This document shows positions 26,828 to 35,292 of a DNA stretch of 64,000 bases, piece after piece. The notes beneath the pieces are model-generated. The model was given only the letters and a program-made list of their open reading frames with translations, made no database searches and was not told the origin of the DNA. Source of the DNA: Pseudomonas kairouanensis (GTDB lineage: Bacteria; Pseudomonadota; Gammaproteobacteria; Pseudomonadales; Pseudomonadaceae); contig NZ_QUZU01000037.1 of assembly GCF_004682055.1 (NCBI RefSeq), positions 1-64,000 of the forward strand. Direction: 5' to 3'. The position numbers and the translations under genes were made by a program. Numbering within the stretch: the stretch's first letter is position 1; each line of letters begins with the position of its first letter.

Positions 26828-27154
26828 ATGACCAAACGTGAAGCTCCAATCTATAAGGTGATATTCCTCAACCAGGGCCAGGTGTTCGAAATGTACGCCA
26901 AGCAGATCTATCAAAGTGATCTGTGGGGCTTCCTGGAAGTGGAAGAATTCGTCTTTGGCGAGCGCACCCAGTTGGTCGTCGACCCGGGCGAAGAGAAGCT
27001 CAAGGCGCAGTTCGAAGGCGTGGTGCGCAGCTTTGTGCCGATGCATTCGATTGTGCGTATCGACGAAGTGGAGCGCCTGGGGACGCCCAAGATCAGCGAA
27101 GCGCGGGGCACCAGCAATGTGATGCCGTTTCCGATGCCGATGCCTGAGAAGTAG
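26828..27154 (+). CDS. DUF1820 family protein
   Basis: The 108-residue product matches DUF1820, a small family of unknown function in gammaproteobacteria. Recognisable segments are IYKVIFLNQGQVFEMYAKQI, GFLEVEEFVFGE and RSFVPMHSIVRIDEVE, followed by a flexible Pro/Met tail. It has no membrane segments. The start MTKREAPIY is preferred to an upstream TTG-type start in the frame. It lies head-to-head with miaB, as in other Pseudomonas. The strongly basic/acidic beta-rich core could be a small barrel, but no activity can be inferred. Confidence 0.88.
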   Translation: MTKREAPIYKVIFLNQGQVFEMYAKQIYQSDLWGFLEVEEFVFGERTQLVVDPGEEKLKAQFEGVVRSFVPMHSIVRIDEVERLGTPKISEARGTSNVMPFPMPMPEK

Positions 27155-27176
27155 GGCGTTAGACCGAGTCGCGTCC

Positions 27177-27258
27177 TTCGCGAGCAAGCCCGCTCCCACA
27201 TTTGAATGCATTCCAAAATTGGAACTCGGTCAAATGTGGGAGCGGGCTTGCTCGCGAA
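27177..27258. repeat. REP doublet in tail-to-tail orientation
   Basis: The right-type arm (27177-27202) precedes the left-type arm (27233-27258), as at 13449. The interior again contains a run ending actcggtcaaatgtggg, similar to gcggtcgaatgtggg there, so the two copies share more than the arms. It lies between convergent genes. Confidence 0.9.
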
Positions 27259-27282
27259 GAGGCCTTTAGAGGCGCTAGAGAT

Positions 27283-27837
27283 TTAAGGCAGCGGTGAAAA
27301 AGGCGAACGCCCATCAGCACTCTGCAATTCCTGCAGATAATTGCGGAAAATCTGCCCCAGCACCTGGGTCGCCACTTCCAACTCATCACGCTGCATATGC
27401 TCGGCCACTTCGTCGGCCGTATCCAGCGCATCTTCAGCACCGTTGACCGCCGCCATCTTCAGCACGATATAGGCCTGGACGTTATTGGCCGGTACGCCTT
27501 CGCCCTTGAAGAACATGTTGCCCAGTTCGAATTGCGCTTGAGCATGCCCCTGCAACGAGGCTTTCTCGAAGTAGCTCAAGGCTTTGTTGAGGTCGCGAGC
27601 GGGGTTCTTGCTGTCGTGGAAGTACTCACCCAACTCGTATTGCGCCTGCGCATCCCCACCGTCGGCCTGTTTCTGGCACGCGCTCAGGGCTTCGGCCTGG
27701 CTGTCAGGCTGGGTATTGAGGGTGCAACGACCCATCGCTGGGATTAACAACGAGTTGCCGCCTGCTTGTGCATGTGCCAGCAGCGGCTGAAGGAGCAACA
27801 GGCAGCCCAGAACCAGGGTGCGGCCGGTGCGTTTCAT
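27283..27837 (-). CDS. Secreted Sel1/TPR-like repeat protein
   Basis: A signal peptide (hydrophobic LVLGCLLLLQPLLAHAQA, cleavage about residue 24) is followed by two to three Sel1-like repeats: GDAQAQYELGEYFHDSK, KALSYFEKASLQGHAQAQFE and NNVQAYIVLKMAAVNGAEDA. These form alpha-solenoid scaffolds for protein contacts in the periplasm. The start Met is the one before KRTGRTL (184 residues). It lies between DUF1820 and hemL, as in P. aeruginosa. The partner and function are unknown. Confidence 0.85.
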   Translation of the reverse strand: MKRTGRTLVLGCLLLLQPLLAHAQAGGNSLLIPAMGRCTLNTQPDSQAEALSACQKQADGGDAQAQYELGEYFHDSKNPARDLNKALSYFEKASLQGHAQAQFELGNMFFKGEGVPANNVQAYIVLKMAAVNGAEDALDTADEVAEHMQRDELEVATQVLGQIFRNYLQELQSADGRSPFSPLP

Positions 27838-28020
27838 GGGAATCGACTTACCTCTGACGGGGCACGCGGACCCTCGCGGGATCCAATAAGCGCGCATTAT
27901 GAAATAAGCAGGCCTCTGCTTACAAAGTCTTTACTCGTTTTTCTGCTGGTTGGGCAAGTTATCTGCCGGATTGCAGGTGATTTCTCGAAAAAACTCGGAA
28001 TTATCTGTCAGCAAAGTAGC

Positions 28021-28048
28021 AAATCAGACACCGTTTGGACGGTGCCTG
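28021..28048 (-). terminator. Probable terminator of hemL
   Basis: On the minus strand CAGGCACCGT (28048-28039) pairs with ACGGTGTCTG (28034-28025), 10 bp with one G-U, across a 4-nt loop, then GATTTGCTACTTT. It is 15 bp after the hemL stop. The T-run is interrupted, so termination may be partial. Confidence 0.6.
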
Positions 28049-28062
28049 ACTTTTTCGGCCTT

Positions 28063-29346
28063 TTATTTCAGCGCAGCGAATGCCCGCTCGGCAGCGTCGA
28101 GGGTCAGTTTCAACTCGGCGTCGCCATGGGCGATCGAAGTGAAGCCGGCCTCGAAGGCGCTAGGCGCCAGGTACACGCCGCCTTCCAGCATCAGGTGGAA
28201 GAAGCGCTTGAACAGATCGGCATCGCTGCCCATCACGTCGTCGAAGGTGACAATGTCGTCGGCGCCGCTGAAATACAGGCCGAACATGCCACCCGCTTGG
28301 GTGGTAACAAACGGGATACCTGCCGCATCGGCACGTTGTTGCAGGCCGTCGAGCAGGCGCGTGGTGTAGTCGGTCAGCTCGGCGTGAAAGCCCGGGCGGC
28401 TGATCAGGCGCAGGGTGGTCAGGCCAGCGGCCATGGCCAGTGGGTTACCCGACAGAGTGCCCGCCTGGTATACCGGGCCCAGCGGCGCGATGTGCTGCAT
28501 GATTTCGCGCTTGCCGCCGAAGCAGCCTACCGGCATGCCGCCGCCGATGATCTTGCCGAAGGTGCTCAGGTCTGGCGTGACGCCGTAGTAAGCCTGGGCG
28601 CCACCGAGGGCCACGCGGAAACCGGTCATCACTTCGTCGAAAATCAGCACCACGCCGTGCTTGTCGCACTGCTCGCGCAGGCCTTCAAGGAAGCCCGGCG
28701 CCGGTGGTACGCAGTTCATATTGCCGGCCACCGGCTCGACGATGATGCAGGCCACGTCCTGGCCCACTTCATTGAGCATCTGCTCGACGGCGGCGATGTC
28801 GTTGAACGGCAGGGTGAGGGTGTGCTTGGCAAAGGCTGCCGGTACACCGGCCGAGCTTGGCACGCCCTGGGTCAGCAGGCCGGAACCGGCTTTCACCAGC
28901 AGGCTGTCGGAGTGGCCGTGGTAGCAGCCTTCGAACTTGATGATGCTGTCGCGGCCAGTGAGACCACGGGCCAGGCGGATTGCGCTCATGGTGGCTTCGG
29001 TGCCGGAGCTGACCATGCGCACCATTTCCATGGAGGGCACGATGGCGCAGACCAGGTCGGCCATCTCGGTTTCCATGGCCGTCGGCGCGCCGTAGGACAG
29101 GCCGTGTTCCAGCTGCTTGCGCACTGCGTCCAGCACATCCGGGTGGCTGTGGCCGAGGATCATCGGGCCCCAGGAACCCACGTAGTCAACGTAGCGTTTG
29201 TCATCTTCGTCGGTGACGTAGGCGCCTTCGGCATGTTTGAAGAACAACGGCGTACCGCCCACGCTCTTGAACGCACGCACGGGGGAGTTCACACCGCCGG
29301 GGATGTGCTTCTGGGCATTGGCAAACAGGGTTTCGGAACGGGACAT
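28063..29346 (-). CDS. hemL: Glutamate-1-semialdehyde 2,1-aminomutase
   Basis: HemL converts glutamate 1-semialdehyde to 5-aminolevulinate, the first dedicated tetrapyrrole precursor. It is a PLP enzyme of the class III aminotransferase fold, with the PLP lysine in LSTFGKIIGGGMP (about residue 265) and the N-terminal IPGGVNSPVRAFKSVGG signature. At 427 residues it has normal length. The start at the Met before SRSETLFANAQ is preferred to one 7 codons upstream. It is third in the minus-strand run thiD-thiE-hemL, only 17 bp after thiE. Confidence 0.96.
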   Translation of the reverse strand: MSRSETLFANAQKHIPGGVNSPVRAFKSVGGTPLFFKHAEGAYVTDEDDKRYVDYVGSWGPMILGHSHPDVLDAVRKQLEHGLSYGAPTAMETEMADLVCAIVPSMEMVRMVSSGTEATMSAIRLARGLTGRDSIIKFEGCYHGHSDSLLVKAGSGLLTQGVPSSAGVPAAFAKHTLTLPFNDIAAVEQMLNEVGQDVACIIVEPVAGNMNCVPPAPGFLEGLREQCDKHGVVLIFDEVMTGFRVALGGAQAYYGVTPDLSTFGKIIGGGMPVGCFGGKREIMQHIAPLGPVYQAGTLSGNPLAMAAGLTTLRLISRPGFHAELTDYTTRLLDGLQQRADAAGIPFVTTQAGGMFGLYFSGADDIVTFDDVMGSDADLFKRFFHLMLEGGVYLAPSAFEAGFTSIAHGDAELKLTLDAAERAFAALK

Positions 29347-29363
29347 GATGGGGCTCTCTAAAA

Positions 29364-29987
29364 TCAAATCTTAAGAAGGTCGTTAAAGGCGCGGGCACGA
29401 CGCGTGACTTCCTGGGTGCTGTCGGCACCGAACAGGCCGTGGACCACCGCCAGCAGGTCGGCACCGTGGGCCACCAAAGGTTCGGCGTTCTCCAGGGTGA
29501 TGCCGCCGATCACGCAGATCGGCAGGTGCAGGCGCGCGCGGGCCTGGGCCAGCATCTCGACCGTGGCGGCCGGGGCGCCGGGCTTGGTATTGGAATTGAA
29601 GAAGCGGCCAAAGGCGACATAGCTGGCGCCTTCCTTGGCGGCCTGCTCGGCCAGTTCGATCTGGCTGTGGCAGGTGGCGCCGATGATCGCCTTGGAGCCC
29701 AGCAGTGCACGGGCTGGGGTCAACGGGCCGTCGGTCTGGCCCAGGTGCACGCCGACGCCCAGGCGTGCGGCCAATTCGGCGTCGTCGTTGATGATCAGTT
29801 GGGTTTTGTAGCGTGAGCACAGCTCCCGAAGTTTTTCTGCCTCACGCAGGCGTCGGGCGTCGTCGCCGCTTTTGTCGCGGTACTGCAGCAGGGCCAGGCC
29901 ACCGTCCAACGCCGCTTCAACGTAGGCGAGGAATTTGCCGGCCAACAGTTCGCTGTCGGTAATGGCGTAAAGGCCACGTAGTTTCAT
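29364..29987 (-). CDS. thiE: Thiamine-phosphate synthase
   Basis: ThiE joins hydroxymethylpyrimidine diphosphate and thiazole phosphate to make thiamine phosphate. The 207-residue TIM barrel shows ALLQYRDKSGD near the N-terminus, LIINDDAELAARLGVGVHLGQ with the pyrophosphate-site residues, GATCHSQIELAEQAAKEGA and CVIGGITLEN. It follows thiD by 22 bp and precedes hemL by 17 bp, so the two vitamin genes and hemL probably share a transcript. I see no TPP riboswitch upstream. Confidence 0.95.
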   Translation of the reverse strand: MKLRGLYAITDSELLAGKFLAYVEAALDGGLALLQYRDKSGDDARRLREAEKLRELCSRYKTQLIINDDAELAARLGVGVHLGQTDGPLTPARALLGSKAIIGATCHSQIELAEQAAKEGASYVAFGRFFNSNTKPGAPAATVEMLAQARARLHLPICVIGGITLENAEPLVAHGADLLAVVHGLFGADSTQEVTRRARAFNDLLKI

Positions 29988-30009
29988 CGGGCAGGCCTCT
30001 CATTAAATC

Positions 30010-30807
30010 TTACGAGCAGAAATCCAGCGGCAACCGGCGCGGTACGAACTGGCCTTGGCCGAGTTGTTCAGCATCACGCAGGGTGCGCCAAGTGTAGTTG
30101 AGCGCCGATTGCACCGCGCTCACCAGGCCTTCGCCCTGGGCGATCCGACCGGCCAATGCACTGGCCAGCGTGCAGCCCGAACCGTGATAGCTGCCGGGCA
30201 GGCGCTGACAGGTAAAGGTCTGCTGCGTACCGTCGCGGCTATATAAACGGTTGTGCACTTCATGCTCGTCACCATGACCACCGGTGATCAACAGGTGCTT
30301 GATAAACGGCAGCAGCTTCGCCGCGCACTCGTCGGCGGTGCCGTCGGGCAGTTCAGCGAGGATGCGGGCTTCGGGCAGGTTCGGGGTGGCGATCAGCGAC
30401 AACGGCAACAGCCGCTCACGCATCGCATAACCGACCTCATCCTTGCCCAGGCTGCCACCGCCGCCGGCGCGCAGAACCGGGTCGCACACCACCGGCAAGT
30501 GCGGGTGCGCCTGCAGCAACTCGACCACGGTGTCGACCATCGCGGTGGAGCCAAGCATGCCCAGTTTGACCGCCGCCACCTCGGAATCGCCAAGCACGGC
30601 ATTGGCCTGAGCCAGTACCCACTCGCGGTCGAGCACGCGAAAATCGCTGACATTGACCGTGTTTTGCACAGTCAGGGCGGTGACGGCCGGGGCCGCATGA
30701 CAGCCCTGGGCGAGCAGGGCTTCGATATCTGCCTGCAAGCCGGCGCCACCACTGGGATCATGGCCGGAGAGACAGAGGACAACGGGGCGAGAGCTGTAGA
30801 TATTCAT
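30010..30807 (-). CDS. thiD: Hydroxymethylpyrimidine/phosphomethylpyrimidine kinase
   Basis: ThiD phosphorylates HMP twice to give the pyrimidine substrate of ThiE. The ribokinase-like fold is recognised from LCLSGHDPSGGAGLQADIEA (N-terminus), VCDPVLRAGGGGSLG (about residue 110) and the C-terminal anion hole YHGSGCTLASALA. The start is the Met before NIYSSRP, giving 265 residues. The frame is open 53 codons further upstream, but that part is not family-like. It is divergent from ladS with 280 bp between. Confidence 0.94.
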   Translation of the reverse strand: MNIYSSRPVVLCLSGHDPSGGAGLQADIEALLAQGCHAAPAVTALTVQNTVNVSDFRVLDREWVLAQANAVLGDSEVAAVKLGMLGSTAMVDTVVELLQAHPHLPVVCDPVLRAGGGGSLGKDEVGYAMRERLLPLSLIATPNLPEARILAELPDGTADECAAKLLPFIKHLLITGGHGDEHEVHNRLYSRDGTQQTFTCQRLPGSYHGSGCTLASALAGRIAQGEGLVSAVQSALNYTWRTLRDAEQLGQGQFVPRRLPLDFCS

Positions 30808-31087
30808 GGTGCGCGAGCTTACCACCAAACGCTTTTTGCGTGGCTCTCTGGCGGTGGTTGAATTTTGTGCCGGGGGTGACGCTTTTCTGGCGCATTCCTG
30901 GTGCTCGGAAACACGCTGTAAGCCACGTTCTAGAGCCTTTGGAAAAATTATTTCAATGGTGTCCATTAGCCTTTAATGGCTATGCTAGAGTGGATCCAAA
31001 CCACTATTAACTGTATTGCCGGTTTACGTCTTCTCAAAAGGAATGGGGGGCTTTTTGACTTAACCGGGCAGGCCACGCTGGGGCTCT

Positions 31088-33457
31088 ATGCGCTATTTGC
31101 TGATTTTATTGTTGTGCGGGCTACCGTTGCTCGCCGGCGCCGTCGAGTTCGACCAGAACACGCGAAGCCTGCCCCTGGGCCGCGTCATGCAAGTGCTCGA
31201 AGACCCGACCGACGCCCTCACCATCGCCGAAGTCAGCTCCCCCACGTACGCCGCACAGTTCAAGACCCATGACAAAGCCACCCTCAACGCCGGCTATTCG
31301 CGCTCGGTGTTCTGGCTCAAGGTCGACCTGCATTACCTGGCCAAAGACCCCCGCGCCCCACGCACCTGGTTCCTGGAACTGGCCTACCCGCCGCTGAACC
31401 ACCTGGAGCTGTACCAGAACGACGGCACCGGCAACTATCGACTCACCACCCGCACCGGCAGTGCCTTGCCGTTTTCCAGCCGTGAAGTGCGCCAGAGCAA
31501 TTACCTGTTCAAGCTCAACTTTGTGCCAGACCAGCAAGAAACGGTGTACCTGCGCCTGCAGAGCGAAGGTTCGATCCAGGCGCCATTGACCCTCTGGGCC
31601 GGGACCGCGTACCTGGAGCAGCAGCCGCTGCGCCTTTACGTACTGGGGGCGATCTATGGCGTACTGCTGGGCATGCTGATCTACAACCTGTTTATCTACC
31701 TGAGCGTGCGCGACACCAGCTACCTCTATTACATCTTTTACATCGCCTCATTCGGCCTTTATCAACTGTCGGTCAATGGTGTGGCCGTGGAGTACTTCTG
31801 GCCCAACAACCCCTGGTGGGCCAATGCGGCGGTGCCGTTCCTGATCGGCTCGGCGGCGCTGTTCGGCAGCCTGTTCGCCCGCAGCTTCCTGCACACCGCG
31901 CAACACAGCCGCTGGCTCGATCGCATTCTGCTGGCACTGGCGGCCTGTGGCGCGCTGGTGATGGCCCTGGCCCTGCTGACCAGCTATGCGGTGGCCCTGC
32001 GCCTGGCGACCGGGCTGGCGCTGGTATTCACCGTGACCATCTTTGTCGCGGCCATCAAGGCCTGGTACTGCGGCCAACGCATGGCGCGTTATTTCATCAT
32101 TGCCTGGTCGGCGTTCTTGCTGGGTGGGGTGGTCAACACGCTGATGGTGCTGGGCTACCTGCCCAATGTGTTCCTGACCATGTATGCCAGCCAGATCGGC
32201 TCGGCCATCGAGGTTGCGCTGCTGTCACTGGCCCTGGCCGACCGCATCAACAGCATGCGTGAGCAGCAGGCACAGATCCTCTTCGACGCCAGCCAGAAGC
32301 TGGAAGTACTCAACCAGCAACTGGCCCGCAGCAACCGGCTCAAGGATGAGTTCCTTGCCACCCTGACCCATGAGCTGCGCACGCCGATGAATGGCGTGAT
32401 CGGCTCCCTGGAACTGATGCAGACCGTGCCCCTGGCCGAGGACCTGGCGCAGTACCAGCAAACTGCCGCCGGTTCGGCGCGGGACATGATGCGCATGGTC
32501 AATGGCATCCTTACCCTTACCGAACTGCAGGCCGGGCGCCTGAGTGCCCAGCCCCAGGTGTTCAGCCTGCGGGGTGTGCTCCACACCCTGCGCCAGCAGT
32601 TCAGTAGCAGCGCCCAAGGCAAGGGCCTGGAGTTCTCCATCGACGTGGCGGTCGAGTTGCCGGATCGGCTCATTGGCGATGCGGATAAGCTGGTGCAGTG
32701 CCTCGATTGCCTGTTGGACAATGCCTTCAAGTTCACTCACGAAGGCTCGGTGCGCCTGCGCGTCGTGGGCTTGCCTCACAGTGACGGTAGCCTGCACTTG
32801 AGCTTTATCGTCACCGACACGGGCATCGGTTTTGCTTCCCTTGATGAAGCAACCCTGTACCAGCACTTCTTCCAGCTTGACGGTTCCACTACCCGCGAAT
32901 ACGGCGGCCTGGGTATCGGCCTGGCCATTTGCCGACAGCTGATCGAACTGCTGGGCGGGCGCCTCACCCATCATTCCGAACCGCGCAAGGGCAGCCGCTT
33001 CCAGCTGGAAATGGACGTCAGCCCGGTACCTGCCCAGCCAGCCCAGGCGTTGGATAAGCATCGCGCGCCACAGGACTGCGCCGTGCTGTTGGTAGATGAC
33101 AACAGTGTCGGCCAGTTGGTGGTGCGCGGCATGTTGCTCAAGCTCGGTTACCGGGTGAAAACCGCAAGCAGCGATACAAGTGCCCTGGCGGCCTTGCAAG
33201 GGGAAAAATTCGACGCCGTGTTGTTGGACATACCCGAAGGCAGTTTCTCCTTGTGTTGTCAGATCCGTGCGTTGCCAGGCTGCGGCGAACTGCCGGTGAT
33301 TGCCTTGAGCACATCATTGAATGTGTCGCAACGCGAGCACTGCCACGGCATCGGCGTCAGCGATCGCCTGGCCAAGCCGGTGCGTTTCGAGGCGCTGCAA
33401 GCGGTGCTGGAGCGCCTCTTACTGTGCCCGCTAGAGGGCGAAAGCGCCGGACAATAG
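31088..33457 (+). CDS. ladS: Hybrid sensor histidine kinase LadS
   Basis: The layout is that of LadS, which feeds the Gac/Rsm cascade to favour biofilm over acute virulence traits: signal peptide, 7TMR-DISMED2 periplasmic domain (about 20-170), seven-helix 7TMR-DISM region (about 183-385), HisKA with His428 in FLATLTHELRTPMNG, HATPase with Asn545 and DTGIGF and GGLGIGLAICR boxes, and a receiver (about 665-778) with Asp670/Asp671, acceptor Asp714 and Lys763. The 789-residue size and the place next to thiD match P. aeruginosa ladS. The usual MPxMDG after the acceptor Asp is degenerate here (LLDIPEGSF). In P. aeruginosa the signal is reported to be calcium and to pass through the GacS Hpt domain. 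Confidence 0.9.
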   Translation: MRYLLILLLCGLPLLAGAVEFDQNTRSLPLGRVMQVLEDPTDALTIAEVSSPTYAAQFKTHDKATLNAGYSRSVFWLKVDLHYLAKDPRAPRTWFLELAYPPLNHLELYQNDGTGNYRLTTRTGSALPFSSREVRQSNYLFKLNFVPDQQETVYLRLQSEGSIQAPLTLWAGTAYLEQQPLRLYVLGAIYGVLLGMLIYNLFIYLSVRDTSYLYYIFYIASFGLYQLSVNGVAVEYFWPNNPWWANAAVPFLIGSAALFGSLFARSFLHTAQHSRWLDRILLALAACGALVMALALLTSYAVALRLATGLALVFTVTIFVAAIKAWYCGQRMARYFIIAWSAFLLGGVVNTLMVLGYLPNVFLTMYASQIGSAIEVALLSLALADRINSMREQQAQILFDASQKLEVLNQQLARSNRLKDEFLATLTHELRTPMNGVIGSLELMQTVPLAEDLAQYQQTAAGSARDMMRMVNGILTLTELQAGRLSAQPQVFSLRGVLHTLRQQFSSSAQGKGLEFSIDVAVELPDRLIGDADKLVQCLDCLLDNAFKFTHEGSVRLRVVGLPHSDGSLHLSFIVTDTGIGFASLDEATLYQHFFQLDGSTTREYGGLGIGLAICRQLIELLGGRLTHHSEPRKGSRFQLEMDVSPVPAQPAQALDKHRAPQDCAVLLVDDNSVGQLVVRGMLLKLGYRVKTASSDTSALAALQGEKFDAVLLDIPEGSFSLCCQIRALPGCGELPVIALSTSLNVSQREHCHGIGVSDRLAKPVRFEALQAVLERLLLCPLEGESAGQ

Positions 33458-33545
33458 GCGGGTATGTCACTTTTTTAACCCAGGCGGCGGTGCTTAACTG
33501 AAATTCGTGCCTCAACCACATGGGGCCGTTTTCCAGGAGGCCGCC

Positions 33546-35198
33546 ATGAACCTGCATCAGTTTGCCGAAACCCACGACGTTACCAATCAGCCCCCTTCCC
33601 TGGAGGGTACTAACCTGTATCGCGTCGACCTGCCCTTGCAGGAGTGGTCGCGCCGTTTCGGCGCAGGCTGGGCAGAAGGGCGCCTGGACGCCTACGGTGC
33701 GCTGGCGGGTGGGCCGTTGATGGAGGCCGGGTTCCTGGCCAACCAGAATAAACCGGTGTTCAGCAGCCATGACCGTTACGGTCACCGCATTGACCTGGTG
33801 GAGTTCCACCCGGCCTATCACGAGCTGATGCGCACCGCCGTCGAACAGGGTTTGCCGTCGCTGCCGTGGGCCCATCCGCAGTCCGGTGCGCATGTGGCTC
33901 GCGCTGGCTTAACGTACCTGCACAGCCAGGCTGAAGCCGGCACCGGTTGCCCGCTGACCATGACCTTCGCCTGTGTGCCCGCCCTGCGCTTGCAGCCGGA
34001 TCTGGCCGACATCTGGCTGCCGAAAATCCTTAATACCCACTACGACCCCCGCAACGTCGGCATTGCCCATAAGGGCGGCGCCACCATTGGCATGGCCATG
34101 ACCGAGAAACAAGGCGGCACCGATGTGCGTGCCAACACCACCCGTGCCTATCCCGTGGGCGCCGGTGGGCCGGGCCAGGCTTATGAACTGGTGGGGCACA
34201 AGTGGTTTTGCTCGGCGCCCATGTGCGACGCGTTCCTGACCCTGGCCCAGACTGACAAGGGCCTGACCTGTTTCCTGCTGCCCCGGCACCGTCCGGATGA
34301 CACGCGCAACGAGTTCTATATCCAGCGCCTGAAAAACAAGCTCGGTAACTGCTCCAACGCTTCCAGCGAAGTGGAATTCCGTGGCGCCCTGGCCTGGATG
34401 ATCGGCGAAGAAGGCCGGGGCGTGCCCACCATCATCGAAATGGTCGCCATGACCCGCTTCGATTGCATGGTCGGTTCCAGCGCCTTGATGCGCCAGGCAC
34501 TGACCCAGGCCAGCCATCATTGTGCCCACCGTTCGGTGGGCGGCCGCGTTCTCAGTGAGCAACCGCTGATGCAAAACGTACTCGCCGACCTGGCCCTGGA
34601 AAGCGAAGCCGCATTGGCCCTGAGCATGCGCATGGGCCGCGCGCTGGACCATCTGGACGATGCACAGGAAGCCAAGTTCGCTCGATTGGTGACGGCGGTC
34701 GGCAAGTATTGGATCTGCAAACGCGCCCCCGCGATGATCAATGAAGCGGCCGAATGCATGGGCGGTGCCGGGTATGTCGAGGACAGCATCCTGCCGCGCC
34801 TGTACCGTGAGGCGCCGGTGAATTCAACGTGGGAAGGTTCTGGCAACGTGCAGTGCCTGGACGTGCTGCGGGCGCTGTCCAAAGAACCCGGCGTATTGGA
34901 GGCGTTGTTTGTGGAGCTGGGAGACGGGCATGGCGACAAGCGACTGGCGCGGCATATCGAGCAGTTGAAGTCGGCGTTTATGGATACCCAGGATATTCAG
35001 TACCGTGCGCGGCAGTTGACCGAGGATATTGCCGTGGCGTTGCAGGCCAAGTTGCTGGTGGAGGCGGGGAATGGGGCGGTGAGTGATGGGTTTATTGCCA
35101 GCCGCCTTGGAGAATCATCTGGCCGCGTATATGGCACCTTGCCGCGTGGGGTGGACGTGGAGGCGATTGTTGCCCGTAGCACTCCCCAATCCCTCTGA
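33546..35198 (+). CDS. AidB-like acyl-CoA dehydrogenase family protein
   Basis: The 550-residue flavoprotein resembles E. coli AidB (adaptive alkylation response). N-terminal part ETHDVTNQPPSLEGTNLY is characteristic of AidB, then the FAD-binding MAMTEKQGGTDVRANTT, VGHKWFCSAPMCDAFL, and ECMGGAGYVEDS plus STWEGSGNVQCLDVLRAL near the end. AidB binds DNA and protects against methylating agents; true dehydrogenase activity is weak. The start is the Met before NLHQFAETHD with GGAGG upstream. The neighbouring regulator found with this gene in P. aeruginosa is not present here. A degraded REP follows. Confidence 0.9.
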   Translation: MNLHQFAETHDVTNQPPSLEGTNLYRVDLPLQEWSRRFGAGWAEGRLDAYGALAGGPLMEAGFLANQNKPVFSSHDRYGHRIDLVEFHPAYHELMRTAVEQGLPSLPWAHPQSGAHVARAGLTYLHSQAEAGTGCPLTMTFACVPALRLQPDLADIWLPKILNTHYDPRNVGIAHKGGATIGMAMTEKQGGTDVRANTTRAYPVGAGGPGQAYELVGHKWFCSAPMCDAFLTLAQTDKGLTCFLLPRHRPDDTRNEFYIQRLKNKLGNCSNASSEVEFRGALAWMIGEEGRGVPTIIEMVAMTRFDCMVGSSALMRQALTQASHHCAHRSVGGRVLSEQPLMQNVLADLALESEAALALSMRMGRALDHLDDAQEAKFARLVTAVGKYWICKRAPAMINEAAECMGGAGYVEDSILPRLYREAPVNSTWEGSGNVQCLDVLRALSKEPGVLEALFVELGDGHGDKRLARHIEQLKSAFMDTQDIQYRARQLTEDIAVALQAKLLVEAGNGAVSDGFIASRLGESSGRVYGTLPRGVDVEAIVARSTPQSL

Positions 35199-35210
35199 CT
35201 TTACCGGGTC

Positions 35211-35226
35211 AAAATGTGGGAGCATT
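35211..35226. repeat. Remnant of a REP arm
   Basis: The string AAAATGTGGGAGC is the first 13 bases of a REP left arm and then diverges into unrelated sequence. No right arm follows. It looks like a decayed or truncated element between the aidB-like gene and amn. Confidence 0.5.
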
Positions 35227-35292
35227 CCAATTGCACTGTTTCAGTAGGGCTGGGTTACAGGCAAGATAAAGGCCTGCACGTCAGAACACAGG

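Noticed and set aside
27766..29361. 531-codon plus-strand frame across hemL
   Set aside because: Shadow of hemL, which has the PLP-lysine motif and normal length.
30808..31087. TPP riboswitch upstream of thiD
   Set aside because: I find no THI-box-like pairing in the 280-bp gap; only a short CCATTA/TAATGG repeat near 30963-30979.
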